From NCBI GenBank assembly GCA_030044775.1, contig JASICF010000271.1, positions 1 to 13,606 on the forward strand: a stretch of DNA of 13,606 nt, given 5' to 3'. This document shows, in pieces, positions 1 through 6,194 of this stretch. This DNA comes from Candidatus Sulfotelmatobacter sp. GTDB lineage: Bacteria > Acidobacteriota > Terriglobia > Terriglobales > Acidobacteriaceae. Position numbers and translations under genes: made by a program. Under the pieces are notes generated by a model, which made no database searches, had not been told where the DNA came from, and saw only the letters and a list, made by a program, of their open reading frames with translations. Position 1 is the first letter of the stretch. Each line of letters starts with the position of its first letter.

Positions 1-21
1 CCCTAATTCCGAAATGATGTT

Positions 22-1644
22 CTACGGTGCCACCCGGAAGACAACATTGCTATTGAGCGTACCGCTCGGGGTCGTCACTACGACTGTGCCGGTGGTCGCC
101 CCCGTTGGAACTGTGGTTGCAATCTCAGTGCTTGAAACTACTATTAACGTTCCTGCTGCGCCGTTAAACGTGACGCTGGTCGCGCCTGTCAGATCGGTTC
201 CTAGAATCTTGACGGCCGCTCCGACTTTGGCTGAGGTGGGTAGTGTTTCCACGAACGGGCCAAGTCCCACGGACAAGCTGAAGACCGTGCCATCGCCGTT
301 GCCGCCGCCCCCGGAGGTTGCCCCGTAGAAGTTCCCATTGGTGGCCTGGACCAACCCCGCAAGCGGATATTCGCCGTCCTCGCAGCCGGCTTGAGAGCAA
401 AAACTGTACGGGGTAGTCAGCGTGCCCGCCGGGGTGACTTCGAAGACTGTCCCACAGCCGTCGTAGCAGGAGGTGCCGCCCCCGCCGTAGGCAGTCGTGC
501 CATAGAAGTTCCCGTCGGTGGCTTGGACCAACGCCGCCAGGGGTTCGTGGCCGTCGGCGCACATGTTGTTCGGTTGAGGGCAAAAACTGTAAAGTGTAGT
601 CAGCGTACCCGCCGGGGTGATTTCGAAGACATCCCCATCAAAGTATTCCCCACCAGCAGGCGTTGTCCCGTAGAAGTTCCCATTGGTGGCCTGCACCAAC
701 GCCACGGAGGGGTTTTTGCCATCGGTACAGTAAGAGAAACCCTCAGAGCAAAAACTGTACAGCGTGGTCAGCTTGCTCGTGGGTGTGATTTTGAAGACCG
801 TGCCATAGCCCACGGCACCGCCAGCCGGCGTCGTCCCGTAGAAGTTCCCATTGGTGGCTTGAACCAGCCCCGCTTCGGGGTAATAGCCGTCGGTGCAGTT
901 CGTTTGCGAGCAAAAGCTGTAGAGCAAGGTCTCGCACCAGCCGTTGCCGGTGTTGCTTCCACTTGGGCAGCCGGTCTTCGGCACAGGACTTAGCTCGAAG
1001 ACCGTGCCGCAGCCATAATCGCTGCAGTAGTTGCTGTCGTTGGCCCCACCAAACTCCGTCGTCCCGTAGAAGCTCCCATTGGTGGCCTGCACCAACGCCG
1101 AGAACGGCAAGTCGCCGTCGGCGCAGTTCGTTTGCGAGCAAAAATTGTAAAGCGTAGTCAGCTTGCCTTTGGGGGTAATTTCGAAGACCGTGCCACCGCC
1201 GTTGGCCCCGCCGTAATCCGTTGTCCCGTAGAAGTTCCCATTGGTGGATAGAACCAGCCCCCCGTGGGGGTAGAAGCCATCGGTGCAGTTCGTTTGCGAG
1301 CAGAAGCTGTAGAGCCTGGTCAACTCGCCCGCTGGTGTGATTTCGAAAACCGTGCCGCAGCCGTACTCTCCGCAGTTGCTGTCGTTTGACCCGCCAGAGT
1401 ACGTTGTCCCGTAGAGGTTCCCGTTGAGGCCTTGCACCAGAGAGCCATAAGGGACCACCCCATCGGTGCCGTCGAAACTGGCCAGAGTAGTAAAGGCCTG
1501 GGCAGACGAAAGCATTGTCTCCGCTGCACAAAACAGAAACATGATGCAGGCCATTTTGGCTAAGCTGAGCTTTCCTATCGCGCCTTCTGTCCATCTCTGC
1601 GTTGTTATGAAAGTAGCTCGTCCACTCGCGTGTATTTTCGTCAT
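22..1644 (-). CDS. Exported GloVer-repeat protein with C-terminal IPT/TIG domain
   Basis: A 540-residue exported protein of unknown function. After a long basic N-region comes a hydrophobic stretch (about residues 31-46) and a likely signal peptidase site after the Ser-Ala-Gln-Ala ending at residue 50. Seven repeats of 54-76 residues follow, each with a core like LVQATNGNFYGTT, then GTVFEITP, then LTTLYSFC; this is the GloVer repeat (TIGR03803 type) seen in many acidobacterial secreted proteins. Most repeats carry a C-x4-C pair (for example CSQTNC), and several have a second Cys pair, suggesting disulfides outside the cytoplasm. Residues about 462-540 resemble an IPT/TIG immunoglobulin-like domain, which would suit surface or polysaccharide binding. 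The start is supported by GGGAGGA seven bases upstream. The gene lies 49 bp downstream of the fibre gene on the same strand, so co-transcription is possible. The GloVer assignment is firm; the role is not known. Confidence 0.88.
   Translation of the reverse strand: MTKIHASGRATFITTQRWTEGAIGKLSLAKMACIMFLFCAAETMLSSAQAFTTLASFDGTDGVVPYGSLVQGLNGNLYGTTYSGGSNDSNCGEYGCGTVFEITPAGELTRLYSFCSQTNCTDGFYPHGGLVLSTNGNFYGTTDYGGANGGGTVFEITPKGKLTTLYNFCSQTNCADGDLPFSALVQATNGSFYGTTEFGGANDSNYCSDYGCGTVFELSPVPKTGCPSGSNTGNGWCETLLYSFCSQTNCTDGYYPEAGLVQATNGNFYGTTPAGGAVGYGTVFKITPTSKLTTLYSFCSEGFSYCTDGKNPSVALVQATNGNFYGTTPAGGEYFDGDVFEITPAGTLTTLYSFCPQPNNMCADGHEPLAALVQATDGNFYGTTAYGGGGTSCYDGCGTVFEVTPAGTLTTPYSFCSQAGCEDGEYPLAGLVQATNGNFYGATSGGGGNGDGTVFSLSVGLGPFVETLPTSAKVGAAVKILGTDLTGATSVTFNGAAGTLIVVSSTEIATTVPTGATTGTVVVTTPSGTLNSNVVFRVAP
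325..1440 (-). repeat. Tandem coding repeat array, seven GloVer units
   Basis: The most conserved block of each unit, on the plus strand gtagaagttcccattggtgg or a close variant, starts at 325, 502, 670, 838, 1066, 1228 and 1411. Spacings are 177, 168, 168, 228, 162 and 183 bp, all multiples of three, so unit length varies without breaking the frame. The 228-bp interval holds an insert with extra Cys, Gly and Ser residues. Near-identity at DNA level suggests fairly recent duplication or gene conversion. Confidence 0.9.
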
Positions 1645-1651
1645 TGGAGAT

Positions 1652-1658
1652 TCCTCCC
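1652..1658 (-). promoter_or_regulatory. Ribosome binding site of the GloVer gene
   Basis: GGGAGGA on the minus strand sits seven bases before the ATG at 1644. It favours this start over the internal Met31 just before the hydrophobic segment. It also shows that the gene has its own translation start within the 49-bp gap after the fibre gene. Confidence 0.75.
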
Positions 1659-1693
1659 TGGTACGACACGTTATGAATCGCGCAGCAACTCAC

Positions 1694-4600
1694 TCATTTA
1701 TTCTTTGGTGATATCAGCACGGCCGCTTCGCTTTCCACGGCTGACGAGCGAACTGTGGCGAGCGATTTTTCTGCTTGGCCGGCCCCGCGCAACGCGGTTT
1801 CCAAAACGCTGACCTTGCCGGTCAAACCCGCAATCTGCGACTGCTGCGCTCGGATCTGCCGCTGTTGCTGTTTGACCGCTTCGATCAACAGCGCTGTCAG
1901 ACGGCTGTAGTCCACGCCGCGCGCGTCTTTCCCGTTGTCTTCATACGTAACTACTTCCGGAATTACCTTTCCCACTTCCTCGGCAATCACTCCGATCTCG
2001 TGCTTGCCTGAATCTTTCAGGTCGTAGGAGACACCGCGCAATTGCTCGACTTTGCCCAATGCGTCAGGTAGTACGCGGATGTTGGTCTTCCAGCGACGTG
2101 AGCTGTAGGTCGTCCAGCCATCAGCGATCGAGGGGCCGGCACCCTGGCCCAGAGTCAGCAGGTTGGTGGGGCTGGCGGTTCCGATGCCGACCTTGGTAGT
2201 GGCAGTAGCGCCATTTACTCCGGCAAGGCTGCCCAGCACTACGGCATCGCTCACGGTAACCATGGCATGGGCGCCGATGGCGGTGGCGTTGCGAAGGCCG
2301 TCGTCGGCCACGCTGCAAGACGCGCCCACGCAGGTGAGATCGCTGCCTGTGGTGTTGGCGGATAGCGCGCTGTAGCCCACAGCCGTGTTATTGCCGCCCG
2401 TGGTGTTGTCAAGGAGAGCATTGAGCCCGTCGGCGGTGTTGGAGGAACCGGTAGTGTTGGCATTGAGCGCCGCGGCGCCAGTGGCGGTGTTCCAGAAGCC
2501 GCTGGCATTGGAGTAGAGCGCCACATTGCCGATGGCGGTGTTGTAGTCGGCGCTGGAGCCGGTGTTGAAGTAGAGCGCCAAATTGCCGACGGCGGTGTTG
2601 TTGGTGCCGGTGGTGTTGGAGTAGAGTGCCCCATAGCCGCTGGCGGTGTTGGAACCGCCCGTGCTGTTGTAGACGAGCGCCTGGTACCCGCTGGCGGCGT
2701 TATTGCTCCCCGTGGTGTTGGACTGGAGCGCATCGTACCCGCTGGCGGTGTTATTGCTCCCCGTGGTGTTGGAGGAGAGCGCCCCGGCACCGCTGGCGGT
2801 GTTGAAGCCGCCCGTGTTGTTAAAGAAGAGCGCATCCAAGCCGATAGCTGTGTTCTCGGTACCCGTGGTGTTGGAGAAGAACGCATTGACGCCGACGGCG
2901 GTGTTGAACTCGCCTGTCGTCGAGGGGTTCCCCGCAAAACCGAGAAATACGTTATCGGTGCCCGGCGCATAGTCAAAGAGCATGCCTCCGATCTCATAGC
3001 CGCTGCCCGAAACCACCCCGGTCGCGGTGACGCTTGCGCCCGTGACAGCCCCGGTTGCAGACAGGCTTCCCTGTATGCTCTGGCTGGCGGTGAATGCATT
3101 TGCCCCGGTGGTGGCGAAGGCTGCACAGGTGAACGGAAGCGCGGTCAGCGCGTTGCCCGATGCGCAAGCGTTAGAAGCGAGCGCAAGCGAAACGGTGCCG
3201 CTCGTCCCACCGCCGGTCAGGCCCGTGTTCGCGGTCACGCCAGTGATGGTGCCGCTGCCGGGGAAGGTTTGCCCCGAGGCGAAGTTGACCGGACTCCCGA
3301 AAGTGACGGCCTGAGTGAAGTGCCCGGTGCCGTACACATCCAGCGCGTAGGCCGGCGCGGTAGTGCCGATGCCGACGTTGGTGCTGGCGGTTGCGTTATT
3401 TATGCCATTTATGCTGCCCAGCACCAGAGAGTTGCTGGCCGTGACCTGCGCATTTGCCCCAATGGCAGTGGCATTGCTGGCCGTGACCTGGGCCGAGGCT
3501 CCGATGGCGGTAACGTTGGTGAGGCCGGTTTGGGTTCCGGGATTGGTTGAGAAACCGACAAAAGTGTTATTCGACCCGGTCGTAGTCTGATTATCGGTGC
3601 CATAGCCGGCGTAGTAGCCAACGCCTACGTTGAAGGAGCCCGTGCTGTTCGAGTACAGCGCATCCACGCCGACGGCTACATTTTCGCCACCGCTGGTGTT
3701 CGAACCCAAGCCCCCGGCCCCTGCCGCGGTGTTTAGAAGCCCTGTAGTGTTGGCGCTTAACGCGTCGAGTCCGAAGGCCGAGTTGGAGTAACCCGTGGTG
3801 TCTGCCAGCAGGGACGAGGAACCTGCAGCCGTGTTGCCGGTGCCAGTCATGGTGGAGTTCCCCGCGAACCCGAGGAAGGCGTTCTCGTTCGCGTAAGAGC
3901 CGAAGGCGAAGAGGCTGCTACCGATCTGGTAACTGCTGCCCGTGACCACCCCGGTCGCGCTCAGGTTCCCGTTCACCGTCTGATTGCCGGTGAAGGTGTT
4001 AGCCACGTTGAGTTGGGGCACAACGGCGGTATTGATGGTCAAGGCGCCGCTGGTGGTGATCGGTCCCCCGAGCAAGCCCAGGCCGGTGGCGACGCTGGTC
4101 ACGGTGCCCGAGCCGCCACTGCCGCTGACCGTTGCGCATACCCACGCTGAACCGCTCCACTGCAGCACCTGATTGGCGGTGCACGTAGTCAGCAGACTCA
4201 GAGCTGCAGTGCCGCTCGTGGCGCCCCCGGTTAATCCAGAACCGGTTGCGGTGGTGATCCCGGTGATGGTGCCAGTGCCGGGGAAAGTCTGACCCGTCGC
4301 GAAGGTGATCTGCCCGTCGCTGGCGATGTGCAATCCCGTTTCTTCTGGAGCCGACGTTCCCTCCCCAAACAGCAGATTCAAAGTTCCCGAGGGAGTGGAC
4401 GTGTCATTACCCGCCGGTTCGGCTTGCCAGCGAAAGGTCTGATTCACCGCCGTGCTGGTGCTGCTGCTGAACGCCGACGCTGCAAAAATCATCGGCTGCG
4501 AGTCGGCCCCCCTGCTGGCCGTGGCCGTGCCGTTGGCGGGCAAGCTGAGCGTACCCCTAACGGTGCTGCCACCCTTGATGTCCAGCGTGGAAGCGGGGGT

Positions 4601-5272
4601 ATTCGTGCCAACGCCGATCTTCGCCGTGCTGCCGGTACCTGACTGAAACACCACCGAACTGGTGATGTCGGAAGCGGCGTCCCACAGAGGCAGGTAGTTC
4701 ACTGTGCCCCCCGATGTGGTCACGTCGCTAGATGTCGCCGACTCAACGCTCTGGCCAGTGGCGGAGTCGGTGGTGTACGCCGTGGCAGTTACGCTTTGTG
4801 GCCCTGCCAGCACGAAGGCCGAGGGCGGCAGACCCCCGATGGTTGCCGCATCCCCGGCCTTCAGCGCATAGGGCACGCTCAAGAGCAGCACGCGCGCTTG
4901 CGGCGCCTGTTCAGCGATCTGGATGCCCAACCAGCGCGCTTCGCCCGTAGTAAACAAAGTCGTCGGCACGCCGCCCGGCTTAGTGATTCCGAGCTCAACG
5001 GAGTAGTGCCCAGTGGGGTCGAGTTGCACATTATTCTGCGTCTCGGTCCACAGAGGCTCTCCGCCCAACTGGCTGTTGTAGAGCGTGAAGGTGATGCTTA
5101 CCACGCCACTCAGAGTGTTGCCCCCTTCATCGGTGGCGACGTTGGAAAACTGAATCAGCGGCGGAACAGTTTGAGTCGACGTCGCCGCACTGTTGCTGCT
5201 TTGCTGTGCTGCGGCTGTGGCCAGCGCGAGAGACAAAACGGCGATGGCAATCCCGCTAACCCGAAGTTTCAT
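1694..5272 (-). CDS. Exported fibre-like repeat protein with C-terminal peptidase S74 auto-processing domain
   Basis: A 1192-residue exported protein, probably trimeric by analogy with phage tail fibres and YadA-type adhesins. Residues 1-22 are a signal peptide (cleavage after Ala-Ala-Ala). Residues about 37-155 form a module ending in SVPYALKAGDAATIGGLPPS, a motif recurring in acidobacterial fibre-like proteins. Two related modules (about 325-660 and 668-1050) each hold a Thr/Gly-rich linker, 17-residue NTAxG/NTTG repeats and a YadA-head-like segment ending in a GIGTxxP motif. Residues 1057-1192 match peptidase S74 (intramolecular chaperone): SSRRWK gives a Ser1057/Lys1062 pair with the Ser-x4-Lys spacing of the MYRF dyad, followed by IGVIAEEV and a Gln-rich coiled coil. 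Self-cleavage just before Ser1057 is expected. The start at 5272, rather than the longer frame to 5413, is chosen for the signal peptide and GGGGAGG six bases upstream. It is divergent from the sigma factor at 5619. The ligand is unknown. Confidence 0.85.
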   Translation of the reverse strand: MKLRVSGIAIAVLSLALATAAAQQSSNSAATSTQTVPPLIQFSNVATDEGGNTLSGVVSITFTLYNSQLGGEPLWTETQNNVQLDPTGHYSVELGITKPGGVPTTLFTTGEARWLGIQIAEQAPQARVLLLSVPYALKAGDAATIGGLPPSAFVLAGPQSVTATAYTTDSATGQSVESATSSDVTTSGGTVNYLPLWDAASDITSSVVFQSGTGSTAKIGVGTNTPASTLDIKGGSTVRGTLSLPANGTATASRGADSQPMIFAASAFSSSTSTAVNQTFRWQAEPAGNDTSTPSGTLNLLFGEGTSAPEETGLHIASDGQITFATGQTFPGTGTITGITTATGSGLTGGATSGTAALSLLTTCTANQVLQWSGSAWVCATVSGSGGSGTVTSVATGLGLLGGPITTSGALTINTAVVPQLNVANTFTGNQTVNGNLSATGVVTGSSYQIGSSLFAFGSYANENAFLGFAGNSTMTGTGNTAAGSSSLLADTTGYSNSAFGLDALSANTTGLLNTAAGAGGLGSNTSGGENVAVGVDALYSNSTGSFNVGVGYYAGYGTDNQTTTGSNNTFVGFSTNPGTQTGLTNVTAIGASAQVTASNATAIGANAQVTASNSLVLGSINGINNATASTNVGIGTTAPAYALDVYGTGHFTQAVTFGSPVNFASGQTFPGSGTITGVTANTGLTGGGTSGTVSLALASNACASGNALTALPFTCAAFATTGANAFTASQSIQGSLSATGAVTGASVTATGVVSGSGYEIGGMLFDYAPGTDNVFLGFAGNPSTTGEFNTAVGVNAFFSNTTGTENTAIGLDALFFNNTGGFNTASGAGALSSNTTGSNNTASGYDALQSNTTGSNNAASGYQALVYNSTGGSNTASGYGALYSNTTGTNNTAVGNLALYFNTGSSADYNTAIGNVALYSNASGFWNTATGAAALNANTTGSSNTADGLNALLDNTTGGNNTAVGYSALSANTTGSDLTCVGASCSVADDGLRNATAIGAHAMVTVSDAVVLGSLAGVNGATATTKVGIGTASPTNLLTLGQGAGPSIADGWTTYSSRRWKTNIRVLPDALGKVEQLRGVSYDLKDSGKHEIGVIAEEVGKVIPEVVTYEDNGKDARGVDYSRLTALLIEAVKQQQRQIRAQQSQIAGLTGKVSVLETALRGAGQAEKSLATVRSSAVESEAAVLISPKNK
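2339..2905 (-). repeat. Eleven tandem 51-bp coding repeats (17 residues each)
   Basis: Residues 790-978 of the fibre protein are eleven consecutive units of the form NTAxGxxALxxNTTGxx. Ten are exactly 17 residues (51 bp) and one is 19 residues. The Asn, Gly, Ala-Leu and Asn-Thr-Thr-Gly positions are strongly conserved. The pattern fits a beta-roll or beta-helix shaft. The earlier module (residues about 480-570) has only four or five diverged units of the same type. Confidence 0.88.
3432..3499 (-). repeat. YadA-head-like 14-residue repeat pair
   Basis: The plus-strand string ttgctggccgtgacctg occurs at 3432 and again at 3474, 42 bp apart. It encodes two copies of TAIGAxAQVTASNx, a 14-residue period. 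That is the period and consensus style (xAIGxxAxA) of the left-handed beta-roll of YadA-type heads. A diverged copy (AIGAHAMVTVSDA) occurs near the end of the second module. Confidence 0.7.
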
Positions 5273-5275
5273 AAA

Positions 5276-5290
5276 ACACCTCCCCGGTGT
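5276..5290 (-). promoter_or_regulatory. Small hairpin overlapping the fibre gene's ribosome binding site
   Basis: On the minus strand ACACC and GGTGT pair around the loop GGGGA. The GGGGAGG ribosome binding site (5279-5285) therefore lies in the loop and the 3' arm. Eight U residues precede the hairpin by one base. A five-pair stem could modulate initiation but is short enough to be chance. Confidence 0.35.
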
Positions 5291-5401
5291 GAAAAAAAAT
5301 CTGAAATCATTGGCTCGCGGTCCAAACATGGTCTTAGGGGTTGAAGTCCTGCCCGACGCACAGCACGGTTCCAGTTTGATTCGGGGTCGAACGAGGGCTG
5401 C

Positions 5402-5426
5402 GATCAACACCAACTTGTTGTTGATC
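5402..5426. promoter_or_regulatory. Perfect 8-bp inverted repeat, possible operator
   Basis: GATCAACA (5402-5409) and TGTTGATC (5419-5426) are separated by nine bases. They lie 130 bp upstream of the fibre start and about 190 bp upstream of the sigma-1 start. The symmetry and position fit a binding site for a dimeric regulator. No T-run follows, so a terminator is unlikely. Confidence 0.4.
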
Positions 5427-5499
5427 TTGGCTTCCTCTTCCCTGGTTGCTCGTGCCTCTGAATCTCCTCTCTCATTTGCTTCTATCTACTAAGGCGAGA

Positions 5500-5592
5500 A
5501 TGGCGGACGAGAACCCGCAAATGGACAAAAAAATTCAGGGGACCAGTTCAGGCGCGTATCCCAAGCTAGGTTTTTGGCGGTTTTCGTTGTAA
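5500..5592 (+). CDS. Possible 30-residue leader ORF upstream of sigma-1
   Basis: An ATG at 5500 follows AAGGCGAGA, whose AAGG is five bases upstream, and opens 30 codons ending in TAA at 5590-5592, 26 bp before the sigma-1 start. The peptide begins MADENPQMDKK and ends FWRFSL, with a polar start and an aromatic end. It has no recognisable family and no obvious attenuator next to it. It could be a translated leader peptide or a chance ORF. Confidence 0.22.
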   Translation: MADENPQMDKKIQGTSSGAYPKLGFWRFSL

Positions 5593-5605
5593 TGTATTGA
5601 AACTC

Positions 5606-5611
5606 AGAGGG
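5606..5611 (+). promoter_or_regulatory. Ribosome binding site of sigma-1
   Basis: AGAGGG lies seven bases before the ATG at 5619. This supports that start, which also places the first helix of region 2 at the usual distance from the N-terminus for this sigma group. Confidence 0.6.
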
Positions 5612-5618
5612 TCCTGAA

Positions 5619-6191
5619 ATGCCTCTGCCTTCGACGCACGAGGTGACCGAGCTGCTGAAAGCTTGGACTGCCGGAGACGAGCGCGCTCTCGAAAAACTGA
5701 CCCCGCTGGTGTACCGCCAACTACATCAGGTCGCGCAACGTTGTATGGCTGGGGAACGTGCAGACCATACGCTCCAAACCACTGCCTTGGTAAACGAGGC
5801 CTACCTGCGTCTAGTGGACTGCTCGAAGGTAAAGTGGCAGGATCGGGCGCACTTTTTTGCCATATCGGCACAATTGATGCGGCGAATTCTGATCGACTTC
5901 GCGCGTTCGCGGAGTTACCAGAAGCGGGGCGGTGCTGCTGTTCACGTGTCCTTAGAAGAAGCTCCCTGCGTATCCAACGAGCCGGATGCGAACCTCTTGG
6001 CATTGGACGATGCCCTGACAGCTTTGGCTGCTATGGACCAGCGGAAGAGCAAAGTGGTGGAGCTGCGATTCTTTGGAGGGCTGAGCGTAAACGAAGTTGC
6101 CGCAGTTTTGGGCGTTTCCAGCGATACGGCTTTGCGCGACTGGAATTTTGCTCGAGCTTGGCTGGTGCGGCAGCTAAGCGGAGAAAACTGA
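5619..6191 (+). CDS. ECF RNA polymerase sigma factor, kinase-linked type (sigma-1)
   Basis: A 190-residue ECF sigma factor (TIGR02999 / Sig-70_X6 style) that would direct RNA polymerase to specific promoters. Region 2 spans about residues 8-95: LLKAWTAGD, then TTALVNEAYLRL, then DRAHFFAISAQLMRRIL. Region 4 spans about 125-187: VVELRFFGGLSVNEVA, then a helix-turn-helix ending RDWNFARAWL. The acidic DAED motif normally just before the LVQE-like segment is replaced by Gln-Thr-Thr-Ala at residues 53-56. It ends three bases before a Ser/Thr kinase gene, so the two are one operon, and no anti-sigma gene is present. In kinase-linked ECF groups the kinase is thought to activate the sigma factor by phosphorylation; here that is inference. 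It is clearly paralogous to the sigma factor at 12599-13228. Confidence 0.93.
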   Translation: MPLPSTHEVTELLKAWTAGDERALEKLTPLVYRQLHQVAQRCMAGERADHTLQTTALVNEAYLRLVDCSKVKWQDRAHFFAISAQLMRRILIDFARSRSYQKRGGAAVHVSLEEAPCVSNEPDANLLALDDALTALAAMDQRKSKVVELRFFGGLSVNEVAAVLGVSSDTALRDWNFARAWLVRQLSGEN

Positions 6192-6194
6192 AAC

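Larger units (their letters stand above)
5273..5618. other. Divergent intergenic region between the fibre and sigma-1 genes
   Basis: 346 bp serving both the leftward fibre gene and the rightward sigma/kinase operon. It holds an 8-bp inverted repeat (5402-5426), a short hairpin overlapping the fibre ribosome binding site, an A8 run on the plus strand (5292-5299), a pyrimidine-rich plus-strand tract (about 5428-5490) and a possible 30-codon ORF (5500-5592). I could not identify convincing -35/-10 pairs for either direction. Confidence 0.7.

Noticed and set aside
325..1440. CRISPR-like regular repeats
   Set aside because: Repeats are coding, in frame, with spacings of 162-228 bp and similar sequence between them. 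They are protein repeats.
743..1693. 316-codon minus-strand frame overlapping the GloVer gene
   Set aside because: It is a frame shadow produced by the GloVer repeats, with Arg- and Leu-rich low-complexity composition and no supported start.
2251..3126. Long Pro/Ser/Arg-rich minus-strand frame inside the fibre gene
   Set aside because: It is an alternate-frame shadow of the 51-bp repeat array; its composition follows from the repeats in the real frame.
1694..5272. Prophage remnant suggested by the tail-fibre-like S74 protein
   Set aside because: There are no other phage genes, integrase or att sites. The protein has a signal peptide and sits among host surface and signalling genes.
5367..5372. 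GGAAC-like ECF -35 elements on the minus strand here and at 13297-13301
   Set aside because: About one such 5-mer is expected by chance in this much intergenic DNA on two strands, and neither has a convincing -10 element at 16-17 bp.
5273..5413. N-terminal extension of the fibre protein to an ATG at 5413
   Set aside because: The extra 47 residues are not signal-like and would bury a clear signal peptide. The start at 5272 has a strong ribosome binding site at the right distance.
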